The notes: generated by a model not told the origin, from the letters alone. Positions 52,898 to 62,099 are shown, counted from the stretch's first letter. The stretch: 64,000 nt of DNA from Clostridia bacterium (GCA_910575245.1 CAJTEN010000019.1:1-64000); one strand, 5' to 3'. Made by a program: numbers and translations.

Positions 52898-54598
52898 ATG
52901 AAACTGAAACAAAAAATTCTCTTGATCGCACTTTTGCCGCTGTTAGTGCTTGGGATAGCAATCACGGTAGTCAGCAACAGTGAGATAAATAAGGCGATGG
53001 ATGAGACAATTCAGAATGGTCTGCGGGGAACGGCAATTTCAATGCGTTCTACATTCAGACAGCTGAATAATGAGCCGTATATGCTTGACGAGAACGGAGA
53101 CTTGGTAAAGGGTGATTTTAATATATCCGAGTATACAGATATGGCTGATGAGATCAAAGAGACGGCTAACATTGATATCTCCATTATCTATGGGGATACC
53201 AGATATATGACTTCCCTGCTGGATTCGAACGGGCAGCGTATGACAGGCACCAAAGCAGATGCTGCAACTATCGAAGCGGTCGTTGGCAGAGGTGAAGAGC
53301 TTTTTGTAGAAAATACAGAAGTGGATGGTGTGGCTTATTACGGATATTATATCCCGCTGCTGGATTTTACGACGGGCGAGGGCGTCGGTATGGTGTTTGC
53401 CGGAATGCCGCAGGTTCAGGTGCAGAAGGAGATCAGAAATATCGTAGTGACCATAGTGGTCCTGGCAGTTATTGTCATGATCGTATGTGCCGGTCTGATT
53501 TTCTTCGTTGTGGGTAAGATGTCCAAGAGATTAAACGTTGGCGTGAGTGCCTTGGAAGAGGTTTCACGGGGCAAGCTTAACTTCAAGTTTGATGAGGATT
53601 CTCTGCGCCAGTCGGATGAGATCGGAGAAATCTGCAGGGCGATTACGAAGCTGGAGGAGAATCTGTCAGGTATTATTAATGATGTCATTACGGAGAGCAA
53701 GAGGCTGCTGGATGCATCGGATAATATGCGCAACAGAACAAGTATCACAAGCGAACATGTAGAGCAGATGGAGAAAGCTGTCAATGAAATCGCGATTGGC
53801 GCCGGTTCCCAGGCGGAAGAGACACAGAGTGCTACAGAGCATATCATCCTGATGGGTAATATGATCGAAGAAATGACAGGCGAGCTTGATAACCTGAACC
53901 AGAGGGCGCAGGAGATGAAAGCGGGCGGTGAGACGGCTATGGAGGTAATCCGCGAATTGCAGGAGAGCAATGCGAAGACCGGTGAAGCCATCGATATTAT
54001 TTACGAGCAGACCAATGTTACCAATGAGTCAGCCCAGAAGATCAAAGAGGCTACGGCTCTTATCACCAATATTGCAGAAGAGACCAATCTGTTATCACTG
54101 AATGCTTCCATTGAGGCGGCCCGTGCGGGTGAGCAGGGCAGAGGGTTCGCTGTAGTAGCAGCTCAGATCCAGAAGCTGGCTGAGCAGTCTAATGAGTCCG
54201 CGAAACAGATTGAGAGGATTATCCTGTCCTTGATTGAGGATTCTGACAAGTCCGTTATCACAATGAACGAAGTAAAAGAGATGATGGAACAGCAAAGCCA
54301 GAACGTCACGAATACGAATGAGCAGGTTGCTCAGCTGATTCAGGAAGTAGAGCAGTCTCTTGGCGTGATTGATGCGGTATCAGACCAGACCGCTAAGATC
54401 AATGAGGCAAGAGGAAGCGTTGTGGATACCGTACAGAATCTGTCAGCTATTGCACAGGAGAATGCGGCAAGTACAGAGGAAACATCCGCATCTGTTACAG
54501 AGATTAGCGGTATCATCAATGAGATTGCCGAGGAGGCTCATGAACTGAAGAATATTTCCAATCAGATGGATGATACAATGTCCATGTTTGAGTTATAA
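52898..54598 (+). CDS. Methyl-accepting chemotaxis protein
   Basis: A 566-residue chemoreceptor. Transmembrane helices lie at about 7-29 and 187-210 and enclose a Cache-type ligand domain (about 35-180). HAMP follows (about 210-265), then a long coiled coil with the invariant tip [25 protein letters not shown]. The partner Che proteins are not in the window. It links the region to motility, together with fliC and csrA. The ligand is unknown; an extended -10 (TGCTACAAT) is near 52848. Confidence 0.95.
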   Translation: MKLKQKILLIALLPLLVLGIAITVVSNSEINKAMDETIQNGLRGTAISMRSTFRQLNNEPYMLDENGDLVKGDFNISEYTDMADEIKETANIDISIIYGDTRYMTSLLDSNGQRMTGTKADAATIEAVVGRGEELFVENTEVDGVAYYGYYIPLLDFTTGEGVGMVFAGMPQVQVQKEIRNIVVTIVVLAVIVMIVCAGLIFFVVGKMSKRLNVGVSALEEVSRGKLNFKFDEDSLRQSDEIGEICRAITKLEENLSGIINDVITESKRLLDASDNMRNRTSITSEHVEQMEKAVNEIAIGAGSQAEETQSATEHIILMGNMIEEMTGELDNLNQRAQEMKAGGETAMEVIRELQESNAKTGEAIDIIYEQTNVTNESAQKIKEATALITNIAEETNLLSLNASIEAARAGEQGRGFAVVAAQIQKLAEQSNESAKQIERIILSLIEDSDKSVITMNEVKEMMEQQSQNVTNTNEQVAQLIQEVEQSLGVIDAVSDQTAKINEARGSVVDTVQNLSAIAQENAASTEETSASVTEISGIINEIAEEAHELKNISNQMDDTMSMFEL

Positions 54599-54635
54599 TC
54601 ATAGGATATCGGATCATGATCCGGAACATAGAACA

Positions 54636-54665
54636 GGGAGTACGTATTTTGCGTACTCCCTTTAT
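54636..54665 (+). terminator. Terminator after the chemoreceptor
   Basis: GGGAGTACG (54636-54644) pairs with CGTACTCCC (54652-54660), followed by TTTATT. It may also serve the convergent carboxypeptidase gene. Confidence 0.8.
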
Positions 54666-54700
54666 TCGTGCATGCGGGCAACAGGCCGGATACGCGAGAA

Positions 54701-55735
54701 TCAAAGCACAATTTGAAAATGCTGGTAATCTTTAGAAGAGTTCCAGTTACCGCCCCAGGTAAAGCCGTGCCCGATAAAGAGTTTATAACACAGATCGTCC
54801 TCATCAATCTTATAAGGAAAATCCCGGGAGCGATCGGCGTAGATTTCGCTGCCCGCAGGTGAGATATAAGTTTCGCCGGTTCCGTTTCTGTTGAACACTA
54901 CATAGGGATTGTAGAACGGATTGATATCGATGGCACAGCCCAGTGCATGTTTGGACAGGCTGGTGGTTCCGTCTACCACTCTGTAGTTAAAGCAGGAGGT
55001 ATTATTGTCAAGCATAGAAAGGGTATCGTCGCCTCCGTATTCATCTATAAGGCGGATTCGTTCAATCCGGTAGTCATTCTGGTACAATTCATAGAAGATT
55101 TCCACCATATCCTGGGCAATGGCCTTGTTGCAGATGAGTTCACCTTCCTGTACATCCCCGTTAAAGTCAACATAGAGAAGTCCCACATAGTTTAACTCTT
55201 CATAAGGAACGGTGCATCCGGTCTCAGGATAGGAGACACCGGTGATTCTTTGTTTGACGGCTTCGCTTAGCGGTTCATAGTAAAAACCATCCTGGTAGAT
55301 GGTGCGCTCTGGGTTTACAGTCATAGCATTGTCCTTTCCACTTGATATCAGGGAATCTGTTCCAGTACTGTCCGCAGCATCTGATGAAGATTCCTCTGGA
55401 ATATTGTATGCAGGAGGCTTGTCCACGGTTTTGTCGCCGGCAGTAGCATCTGTGGAAGAAGCATCGGGAGCATTGGGGAGCTTCTCATCCTCGGGTGGTT
55501 CGGAAGCCTCAAGGGAATCCCTGTAGGCTAATTCAGGATTATTGTCGGCATATTCCTGCAGCGTTTCGGAATCATTCAGGTAATGCGCAAGGAAAGAGCA
55601 TATCATGATCATGAGTAAAAGAAATCCGAAAGGCCCTGAGACCCGCTTCAGGAATTCCTTTCTGTCAGCCGGTGGTTTACGTCCGGCGGCCGTATTTGAA
55701 GTTTCAGGTTTTTGGTTGCTTGAATTTGACGCCAT
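54701..55735 (-). CDS. Membrane-anchored M15-family D-alanyl-D-alanine carboxypeptidase-like protein
   Basis: A 344-residue protein with a short cytoplasmic tail and one transmembrane helix (about 34-51: GPFGFLLLMIMICSFLAHYL). A Ser/Asp/Pro-rich linker leads to a C-terminal M15 zinc-peptidase domain. Zinc ligands are seen in SLSKHALGCAIDINP (His, Asp) and the final DYQHFQ (His). It probably trims peptidoglycan stem peptides or cross-bridges outside the cell. It is convergent with the chemoreceptor. AAGGAG precedes the start. Confidence 0.87.
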   Translation of the reverse strand: MASNSSNQKPETSNTAAGRKPPADRKEFLKRVSGPFGFLLLMIMICSFLAHYLNDSETLQEYADNNPELAYRDSLEASEPPEDEKLPNAPDASSTDATAGDKTVDKPPAYNIPEESSSDAADSTGTDSLISSGKDNAMTVNPERTIYQDGFYYEPLSEAVKQRITGVSYPETGCTVPYEELNYVGLLYVDFNGDVQEGELICNKAIAQDMVEIFYELYQNDYRIERIRLIDEYGGDDTLSMLDNNTSCFNYRVVDGTTSLSKHALGCAIDINPFYNPYVVFNRNGTGETYISPAGSEIYADRSRDFPYKIDEDDLCYKLFIGHGFTWGGNWNSSKDYQHFQIVL

Positions 55736-55761
55736 GTATTAAATCACTCCTTGATTGATTA

Positions 55762-55790
55762 TTGACCTGCTATAGTGTAAAGTATACCAT
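55762..55790 (+). promoter_or_regulatory. Candidate promoter of the ecf operon
   Basis: TTGACC (55762-55767), 17 bp, TACCAT (55785-55790), about 150 bp ahead of ecfA1. It lies in the divergent region shared with the carboxypeptidase gene. Confidence 0.4.
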
Positions 55791-55949
55791 AAATGAAACC
55801 CTTGTGCTTTTAAAAAAATTTTAGTACAATAAGACGTGAAATTGCGGCGGGATGCCAAAATGCAGTCTTTTGACGGTATTGGTGCGGGGAATCGGATCCG
55901 GTAGGAGGACAGGCCTTACGATGTAAAGAGTAAGAGGAGTGTATAACAG

Positions 55950-56858
55950 ATGGGTATCATTAAGACGGACAAGTTAGTATTTGAATATATCAGGCGGGAC
56001 GAAGAGGGTAATGTTGAAGGAATCACCCGGGCGGTAGATGAAGTTGACCTGGACGTGCGGCAGGGTGATTTTGTTGCGGTATTAGGACATAACGGTTCCG
56101 GTAAATCTACATTGGCGAAGCATATCAATGCGATTCTGTATCCCACGGAGGGAACCGTGTGGGTCGATGGCATGGATACGAAGGAGGACAAGGATCTGTG
56201 GAATATCAGGCAGGAGGCCGGAATGGTATTTCAGAATCCGGACAACCAGATTATCGGACAGGTGGTGGAGGAAGATGTGGGATTCGGCCCGGAGAATATG
56301 GGAATCCCCACGGAGGAGATCTGGGAGCGCGTAGAGGAAAGCCTGAAAGCGGTGGGCATGTATCAGTATCGCAAGTTTTCTCCGAACAAGCTTTCCGGCG
56401 GACAGAAGCAGCGGGTCTCCATAGCGGGGGTGATTGCGATGCATCCTAAATGCATCATATTGGACGAGCCCACAGCCATGCTTGATCCGAATGGACGGAA
56501 AGAAGTGGTGCGTGCGGTGCGGGCTTTAAATGATGTGGAAGGGATAACGGTGATCCTGATCACACATTATATGGAAGAAATTATTCATGCCGATAAAGTC
56601 TTCGTCATGGATAAAGGTAAAATAGCGATGCAGGGAACGCCGAGAGAGATTTTCTCACAGGTCGGGAAACTGAAACACCTGCGGCTGGATGTACCGCAGG
56701 TGACTCTGCTTGCACATGAATTAAAAAAAAGCGGTGTAAACCTGCCTGACGGTATCCTGACGGTGGAGGAATTGACACAGGAGCTTATGCATGTATACGA
56801 AAGCCGGAAATCAGCGCCTCATCTTGTTGGATTAGAAAACGATAGGGAAAGGGTATAA
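55950..56858 (+). CDS. ecfA1: ECF transporter ATPase EcfA1
   Basis: A 302-residue ABC ATPase of the energy-coupling factor module. It contains Walker A GHNGSGKST, Q-loop FQNPDNQIIG, signature LSGGQKQR and Walker B CIILDEPTAMLDP. The long C-terminal domain after about 240 is typical of EcfA. With EcfA2 and EcfT it powers uptake by several vitamin-binding S components encoded elsewhere. In many Firmicutes these genes also sit behind rplQ. Confidence 0.95.
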   Translation: MGIIKTDKLVFEYIRRDEEGNVEGITRAVDEVDLDVRQGDFVAVLGHNGSGKSTLAKHINAILYPTEGTVWVDGMDTKEDKDLWNIRQEAGMVFQNPDNQIIGQVVEEDVGFGPENMGIPTEEIWERVEESLKAVGMYQYRKFSPNKLSGGQKQRVSIAGVIAMHPKCIILDEPTAMLDPNGRKEVVRAVRALNDVEGITVILITHYMEEIIHADKVFVMDKGKIAMQGTPREIFSQVGKLKHLRLDVPQVTLLAHELKKSGVNLPDGILTVEELTQELMHVYESRKSAPHLVGLENDRERV

Positions 56859-56867
56859 GGAATAAGA

Positions 56868-57758
56868 ATGCCGATTATATTAGACCATGTTAATTATGTG
56901 TATGGAAGCGATACGGCTCTTGCCGTGCATGCTTTAAAGGATATCAATCTGGTGATACCGGACGGGCAGTTTATCGGATTGATCGGGCACACGGGTTCCG
57001 GCAAATCCACGCTGGTGCAGCATTTGAACGGACTGATTAAGCCGACGGGCGGTAATATCTATTTTAACGGGGAGGATATTCACGCGCAGGACTATGACAA
57101 GAAAAAGCTCCGGAGCAAAGTGGGGCTTGTATTTCAGTATCCGGAGCATCAGTTGTTTGAGATCGATGTGTTTTCGGATGTATGCTTCGGCCCGAAGAAT
57201 CTGGGATTGTCCAGGCAGGAGGCGGAACTGCGGGCTTATGCTGCTTTGAAGCAGGTAGGGCTGGAAGATGAGTATTTTTATCAATCGCCTTTTGATCTGT
57301 CGGGAGGACAGAAGAGAAGGGTGGCGATTGCGGGTGTGCTGGCCATGAAACCGGAGGTGCTTGTGCTGGACGAGCCGACCGCCGGGCTGGATCCTAAGGG
57401 GCGGGACGAAATATTGGATCAGATCGCGAAGCTGAAGGAAGAGACAGGGATCACTGTCATTCTTGTGTCACACAGTATGGAAGATGTGGCGAAATATGTG
57501 GAGCGTATCATTGTTATGAACCAGGGCAGCGTTATGTATGATGATATGCCCAGGGAAGTATTTCAGCATTATAAGGAGCTTGAGCAGGTGGGACTGGCGG
57601 CGCCGCAGGTGACCTATATTATGCAGGCGCTTTGCGATAACGGTATGCCGGTCCGGACAGACGCGACAACGATCGGAGAGGCTGTAGGGGAAATCATGCG
57701 GGTGCTTGAGAAGAAAGTAAGGAAGTGTCCGAAAATAACTTGTGCAGATGCAGGATAA
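56868..57758 (+). CDS. ecfA2: ECF transporter ATPase EcfA2
   Basis: A 296-residue second ATPase, nine bases behind ecfA1. It contains Walker A GHTGSGKST, FQYPEHQLFE (the EcfA2-type Q-loop), LSGGQKRR and VLVLDEPTAGLDP. The heterodimer with EcfA1 couples to EcfT. The C terminus holds a short extra tail (RKCPKITCADAG). Confidence 0.95.
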   Translation: MPIILDHVNYVYGSDTALAVHALKDINLVIPDGQFIGLIGHTGSGKSTLVQHLNGLIKPTGGNIYFNGEDIHAQDYDKKKLRSKVGLVFQYPEHQLFEIDVFSDVCFGPKNLGLSRQEAELRAYAALKQVGLEDEYFYQSPFDLSGGQKRRVAIAGVLAMKPEVLVLDEPTAGLDPKGRDEILDQIAKLKEETGITVILVSHSMEDVAKYVERIIVMNQGSVMYDDMPREVFQHYKELEQVGLAAPQVTYIMQALCDNGMPVRTDATTIGEAVGEIMRVLEKKVRKCPKITCADAG

Positions 57759-57862
57759 ATTCGTACAGGCAAGGCGGAAGAAGAAGGCGTACCGGGGTAC
57801 GTCGGCTGATGACAACGCAGACTGTACGGATTTAGACAAGTCAAATGCACAAGTTATTAATG

Positions 57863-57914
57863 AACAGTTCCTAACGTCGGGCAGAAGTATAGGAGAAGGC
57901 GGCTGAACTGTTAC
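57863..57914. repeat. Inverted GTAACAG-family flanks in the ecfA2-ecfT spacer
   Basis: AACAGTTC (57863-57870) and GCTGAACTGTTAC (57902-57914) are inverted, as around copy 2 at 21648. The inner 31 bp do not match the 188-bp element. The 230-bp spacer has no gene. Confidence 0.45.
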
Positions 57915-57997
57915 GGGCGGAAGATAATATGAGGAAAGAAGAAAGAGCAGGGCAGTCAGATAGCAGATGCTGCCATGCATATTGAAGGGAATTGACT

Positions 57998-58798
57998 ATG
58001 TTACGAGATATAACACTGGGCCAGTATTATCAGACGGATTCCGTTATACATAAATTGGATCCGCGCGTGAAACTGATAGCGACAGTCTGTTTTATCATTT
58101 CGCTTTTTATTGTGGGAAGTTGGGTAGGATATGCTGTGGCGGCTGTTTTCCTGGCAGTGTCTGTTAAGCTGTCCAATGTGCCGTTCAAGTTTATGGTAAA
58201 GGGGATGAGGGCGATTGTCTTTATTCTCCTGATTACGGTGGTGTTCAATCTGTTCCTGACGCCGGGTGAGGTATTACTGTCTGTCTGGAAAATAAGGATA
58301 ACAAAAGAAGGACTGCGGATGGCACTGCAGATGGCAGTACGGCTTTCCTTCCTGATTATAGGATCTTCTGTCATGACATTGACAACCACGCCTAACAGCC
58401 TGACGGATGCCATGGAGAAGCTGATGAAGCCGCTTAAGATCTTTAAGGTCCCGGTGCATGAGGTAGCTATGATGATGTCGATTGCACTGCGTTTTATTCC
58501 GATCCTGCTGGAGGAGACGGATAAGATCATGAAAGCGCAGATTGCAAGAGGGGCAGATTTTGAAAGCGGAAATCTGATCAAGAAGGCGAAGGCTATGGTG
58601 CCGCTTCTTGTGCCCCTGTTTATCTCGGCTTTCCGCAGAGCAAATGATCTGGCAATGGCGATGGAGGCAAGATGTTACAGGGGCGGCGAGCACAGGACGA
58701 AGATGAAGCCGCTTAAATATGCGGCCAGGGATAAGGCAGCGTATGGGATTCTGGCTGTGTATTTCGGGGTGTGCATCGCGATCGGTGTATTTCTGTAA
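57998..58798 (+). CDS. ecfT: ECF transporter transmembrane protein EcfT
   Basis: A 266-residue membrane subunit with five or six helices. The two coupling motifs with Ala-Arg-Gly-type sequence are clear: QIARGADFES and MEARCYRGGEHRT. These helices rest on EcfA1/EcfA2. The ATG at 57998 follows GAAGGGA; the TTG six bases earlier is less likely. truA follows after 83 bp. Confidence 0.95.
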   Translation: MLRDITLGQYYQTDSVIHKLDPRVKLIATVCFIISLFIVGSWVGYAVAAVFLAVSVKLSNVPFKFMVKGMRAIVFILLITVVFNLFLTPGEVLLSVWKIRITKEGLRMALQMAVRLSFLIIGSSVMTLTTTPNSLTDAMEKLMKPLKIFKVPVHEVAMMMSIALRFIPILLEETDKIMKAQIARGADFESGNLIKKAKAMVPLLVPLFISAFRRANDLAMAMEARCYRGGEHRTKMKPLKYAARDKAAYGILAVYFGVCIAIGVFL

Positions 58799-58881
58799 AA
58801 GGATACCGGTACCCTATGGAAGATACAGAGGTGCAGGTTGGAAGGAAACCATGGGAATATCTACAGTGAAAGAGGTTTTTA

Positions 58882-59625
58882 ATGAAGAGAGTTATGCTTA
58901 CCGTAGCGTATGACGGAACGAATTACCATGGATGGCAGGTACAAGCGAACGGAGAGACGATTGAAGGCATCTTGAACAGATGCCTTTCTGAACTTCTGGG
59001 AGAGGATGTGGCGGTGATCGGGGCAAGCCGTACAGATTCCGGCGTTCATGCGCTGGGCAATGTTGCGGTATTTGATACGGACAGTCCCATTCCGGCGGAT
59101 AAGATTTCCTATGCGTTAAACCGCAGACTTCCGGAAGACATCAAGGTGCAGAAATCAGAAGAGGTTGCAAGAGCGTTTCACCCACGCCATACGGCGAGCC
59201 GTAAAACCTATGAATATCGGGTTTACTGTGCGCCTTTCCCGATGCCGGTGAGGAGGCTGTATACACATTTTACTTATGTACCTATGGATATTACATTGAT
59301 GCAGAGAGCAGCGGCGTATCTGGTAGGGACACATGATTTTAAGAGTTTCTGCAGTACCGAGGCGCAGGTGGAGACAACGGTGCGCCGGATTGATTCTCTG
59401 GATGTGGCAACGGAAGGAAAGGAGATTGTGATCCGCGTGACCGGACGGGGGTTTCTCTACAATATGGTAAGAATCATTGCGGGAACCTTGATGGAAGTGG
59501 GAAGAGGACATATGGCGCCGGAAGAAGTGAAGAGAATACTGGATGCAAGGGACCGGCAGTCCGCAGGGCCTACGGCTCCGGCCTGCGGACTTACTTTAAT
59601 GAAGATTTTATATGAAACCACGTAA
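58882..59625 (+). CDS. truA: tRNA pseudouridine(38-40) synthase
   Basis: A 247-residue enzyme making pseudouridine in the anticodon arm. The catalytic aspartate D52 is in ASRTDSGVHALGNVAVFDT. GRGFLYNMVRIIAGTLMEVGRG is the conserved C-terminal motif. The ecfA1-ecfA2-ecfT-truA order is common in Firmicutes. Confidence 0.97.
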   Translation: MKRVMLTVAYDGTNYHGWQVQANGETIEGILNRCLSELLGEDVAVIGASRTDSGVHALGNVAVFDTDSPIPADKISYALNRRLPEDIKVQKSEEVARAFHPRHTASRKTYEYRVYCAPFPMPVRRLYTHFTYVPMDITLMQRAAAYLVGTHDFKSFCSTEAQVETTVRRIDSLDVATEGKEIVIRVTGRGFLYNMVRIIAGTLMEVGRGHMAPEEVKRILDARDRQSAGPTAPACGLTLMKILYETT

Positions 59626-59642
59626 ACGCAGGCGATATCAGC

Positions 59643-59671
59643 TTGTCTTGTCTGGATTTATTTGGTATAAT
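59643..59671 (+). promoter_or_regulatory. Promoter of the phosphofructokinase gene
   Basis: TTGTCT (59643-59648), 17 bp, perfect TATAAT (59666-59671); start codon about 70 bp later. Confidence 0.7.
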
Positions 59672-59741
59672 CTTGTTGACATCCGGTAGGTGCCGGATGG
59701 GAGCGATGTTAAGAAGAATATTAGATTAAAGGAGAGAGACG

Positions 59742-60968
59742 ATGAAGGGAAATATTGTTGTTGGTCAGTCTGGCGGCCCTACAGCCGTTATTAATTCTTC
59801 TGTAGCGGGCGTATACGCAGCTGCGAAGAAGTTAGGTGTGAAGAAGATTTACGGTATGGTTCATGGTATCGAGGGATTCTTAGAAGATAAAATGATCGAT
59901 CTGGGCGAGTATCTGGATGACGAGACCGGAATCGAACTGTTAAAGAGAACACCTTCCGCATTCTTAGGTTCCTGCCGTTTTAAGATGCCTAAGATCGAAG
60001 GACATGAGGACGTATACGAGAAGATCTTCGAGATCATGGAGAAGCATGATATCGAGTGTCTGTTCTATGCGGGCGGCAATGACTCTATGGATACCGTTAA
60101 GATGTTATCTGACTATGCGGCGGCACACAACAAACCGCAGAGATTCATGGGCGTTCCCAAGACGATCGATAACGATCTGCCGGTGACAGACCACTGTCCG
60201 GGCTATGGTTCCGCGGCGAAATATATCGCAGCTTCCCTGAAGGAGATCATCCGTGATAATGAGTCCTTTGGCGCTAAGAAGCCCACCATCTGTATCGTTG
60301 AGATCATGGGACGTAATGCAGGATGGTTAACGGCGGCGGCAGCCCTTGCCAAAGGGGATGACTGCAGCGGATGTGATGCAATTTATCTTCCTGAGAGAGT
60401 ATTTGATATCGATAAATTCATGGAGGATGTGAAAGAGCTGGCTGCTGCCAAGTCTTCCGTAGTGATCGCTGTGTCCGAGGGCGTTAAGGTGGCAGACGGC
60501 AGATATGTATGTGAGCTTGGTAAGGAAGTTGCGGTGGATGCATTCGGGCACAAGCAGATGTCCGGCACTGCTGTTATGCTGGCAGATAAGATTGCGGCTG
60601 AGACAGGTCTTAAGACCCGTGCCATTGAGTTCTCCACACTGCAGAGAGCAGCTACGCACCTGGCTTCCCTGACAGATATCAATGAAGCTTTCCAGGTAGG
60701 CCATGATGCGGTTATGGCAGCAGAGGAAGGCAAGACAGGCATGATGATCACTCTGGACAGAAACGGTGATGCACCGTATCAGTGCGGTACAAGCGCATAC
60801 GATATCCATGCGATTGCTAACGTAGAGAGAAATGTTCCGGATGAGTGGATCACGGAAGACGGCAAGGGATTGACAGACGGTTATGAGAAATATGCAAGAC
60901 CGCTTATCATGGGCGAGCTCCAGCCGTTGTTTGTGAATGGCCTGCCGAGACATTTGGTACGTAAATAA
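59742..60968 (+). CDS. pfp: Phosphofructokinase, PPi-dependent type
   Basis: A 408-residue 6-phosphofructokinase. The loop GGNDSMDT has Asp where ATP enzymes have Gly (GGDGS), and PKTIDNDLPVTDH has Lys where ATP enzymes have PGTIDND; both changes mark use of pyrophosphate. IVEIMGRNAGWL is the fructose-6-phosphate site. PPi usage makes glycolysis reversible and energy-saving, common in fermenting Clostridia. An AAAGGAGAGAG box precedes it. Confidence 0.92.
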   Translation: MKGNIVVGQSGGPTAVINSSVAGVYAAAKKLGVKKIYGMVHGIEGFLEDKMIDLGEYLDDETGIELLKRTPSAFLGSCRFKMPKIEGHEDVYEKIFEIMEKHDIECLFYAGGNDSMDTVKMLSDYAAAHNKPQRFMGVPKTIDNDLPVTDHCPGYGSAAKYIAASLKEIIRDNESFGAKKPTICIVEIMGRNAGWLTAAAALAKGDDCSGCDAIYLPERVFDIDKFMEDVKELAAAKSSVVIAVSEGVKVADGRYVCELGKEVAVDAFGHKQMSGTAVMLADKIAAETGLKTRAIEFSTLQRAATHLASLTDINEAFQVGHDAVMAAEEGKTGMMITLDRNGDAPYQCGTSAYDIHAIANVERNVPDEWITEDGKGLTDGYEKYARPLIMGELQPLFVNGLPRHLVRK

Positions 60969-61004
60969 GACATGGCATAGGAATGAATCTATAAGAACTG
61001 CATG

Positions 61005-61041
61005 GCGGAATTGCTGGGATAATACAGCGATTCCGCTTTTT
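61005..61041 (+). terminator. Terminator of pfp
   Basis: GCGGAATTGCTG (61005-61016) pairs with CAGCGATTCCGC (61025-61036) with one wobble, followed by TTTTT. It should also shield pfp from the invertible segment. Confidence 0.85.
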
Positions 61042-61166
61042 ATCATACCGGAGATTTCCACATTTATTTGAGTTTCGGGTTCGGAAGAACATTTTATAAG
61101 ACTATGTGTCAGAAGATGAATGGAAGTCCGGTTCCTGGGATATTCTAGTGGATAAATACAACAAAA

Positions 61167-61195
61167 ATGCAACACTTGTATAAGAAGTGTTGCAT
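61167..61195. other. Left recombination site of the invertible segment
   Basis: Perfect 11-bp arms ATGCAACACTT (61167-61177) and AAGTGTTGCAT (61185-61195) flank a 7-bp core GTATAAG (61178-61184). The matching site at 62055-62083 has the core reversed. Arms of this size around a 7-bp core are typical of tyrosine recombinase crossover sites. Confidence 0.85.
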
Positions 61196-61213
61196 TTTAA
61201 CCTTACAATATAT

Positions 61214-61240
61214 ATATCGGATTGGTGCGATAATAGTTTA
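61214..61240 (-). promoter_or_regulatory. Sigma-28 (FliA/SigD) flagellar promoter inside the invertible segment
   Basis: On the minus strand TAAA (61240-61237), 15 bp, TCCGATAT (61221-61214). It differs from the consensus TAAA-N15-GCCGATAT at one base. Now it points toward the pfp terminator; there is no flagellar gene on that side within the window. Confidence 0.75.
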
Positions 61241-61296
61241 GTGCTAACTTAAAAATAAATCTGTTTTCCTGTATTTTCTATAGTTAACGACATTAG

Positions 61297-61325
61297 AAAT
61301 TACGCTTACTATATATGCATGTCAA
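61297..61325 (-). promoter_or_regulatory. Second, sigma-A-type promoter in the segment
   Basis: On the minus strand TTGACA (61325-61320), 17 bp, TAATTT (61302-61297). It faces the same way as the sigma-28 promoter and would also switch direction on inversion. Confidence 0.5.
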
Positions 61326-61354
61326 GATACATGTAAAGGGATTGGACTGGATTT

Positions 61355-61385
61355 ATAACAGTTCAGCATTCGGCTTCCCTGTTAC
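61355..61385. repeat. 31-bp palindromic repeat (GTAACAG family) at the recombinase stop
   Basis: The same 31-bp unit as at 24519, with one changed outer base (ATAACAG) paired to CTGTTAC. It includes the recombinase stop codon and may serve as its terminator. Confidence 0.6.
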
Positions 61386-61962
61386 AATTGCACAGTCAGA
61401 TACACCATGTCCTTGTCATCCTGCTCAATGCACAGATAGCGCTTGGTGATGCGGTAGGAAGAATGGTTGTACAGTTCCATCAACAGGGCTGGCTGAACAC
61501 CTTGTTTCCATGCGTGATAGCCAAAGGTTTTGCGCAGGGAATGACAGCTGATATGTTCGTCCAGCCCGGCATATTCGGCAGCTTCTTTGATTATGCGGAA
61601 GGCCTGGGAGCGGGACAGGTGTTCCTCGGTTCCTCTTTTACCTGTAAAAAGGAAATGATCCTTTTCACGGGAAGGCTCCTCTTCCTGTAAGATATGCAAA
61701 GCTTCAAATACGTTGGCGTTAATTGCCACACATTGCTGTTTGCCGGTTTTCTGTTCGGTAATACAGATATGGTCTTTAAAGCAGTTTTTTTATGGTTGAA
61801 TACATCCTGCCACTGCAGTTTCAGAAGATCACTGATTCTGAAAGCAGTATTCAGACCTAAAATAATCATTGCATAATTTCTGCACATAGGTTTTATGGTC
61901 AGATAATATTCTTTGAATTTTCTGAGTTTCTCTTCATTTTTAATCGGGTACGTTGTGCTCAT
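61382..61962 (-). pseudogene. FimB/FimE-sized tyrosine recombinase with a frameshift at an A7 tract
   Basis: Two overlapping frames together encode one integrase of about 193 residues, the size of FimB/FimE invertases. The N part begins MSTTYPIKNEEKLRKF and holds the first catalytic Arg (GLNTAFRISDLLKLQW). The C part has HSLRKTFGYHAW (His, Arg, His) and the tyrosine in TKRYLCIEQDD. Adding one A to the A7 run (61785-61791, complement strand) joins them through an intact-looking HICITEQKTGKQQCVAINANV. The break may be real, a read error, or bypassed by slippage. It lies wholly inside the invertible segment. GGAGGAGAA precedes the ATG. Confidence 0.85.
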
Positions 61963-62054
61963 GTCGATTCTCCTCCATATCGTTTGGTTCCCATGACAGT
62001 AACTCTGCCGGGGTTATTGACAATACCTACATTACTATACGACAGGTCATTGTG

Positions 62055-62083
62055 ATGCAACACTTCTTATACAATTGTTGCAT
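62055..62083. other. Right recombination site of the invertible segment
   Basis: Arms ATGCAACACTT (62055-62065) and AATTGTTGCAT (62073-62083, one mismatch) flank the core CTTATAC (62066-62072), the exact complement of the left core. The inner arm read leftward supplies TTGCAT, a possible -35 for the recombinase gene, with TATAGT at a 15-bp spacing. Confidence 0.85.
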
Positions 62084-62099
62084 CGGGTGTAACAGTATG

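Larger units (their letters stand above)
61178..62072. mobile_element. Invertible DNA segment (flagellin phase switch)
   Basis: The 895-bp span from core to core carries a tyrosine recombinase on the minus strand and a sigma-28-type promoter next to the left site. Its ends are inverted copies of one recombination site, so recombination flips the segment rather than excising it. In the written orientation the promoter fires left, away from csrA-fliC. After a flip the TAAA-N15-TCCGATAT promoter would lie about 130 bp ahead of the csrA start codon. No outward plus-strand promoter with proper spacing is visible at the right end. Confidence 0.8.

Noticed and set aside
61167-61195. Left recombination site interpreted as a simple terminator
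   Set aside because: The hairpin is AT-rich with no long T-run, pfp already has a better terminator at 61005, and a matching inverted site exists at 62055.
62017-62041. Plus-strand promoter TTGACA...TATACG at the right end of the invertible segment
   Set aside because: The spacing is only 13 bp, so it is unlikely to drive csrA-fliC in the present orientation.
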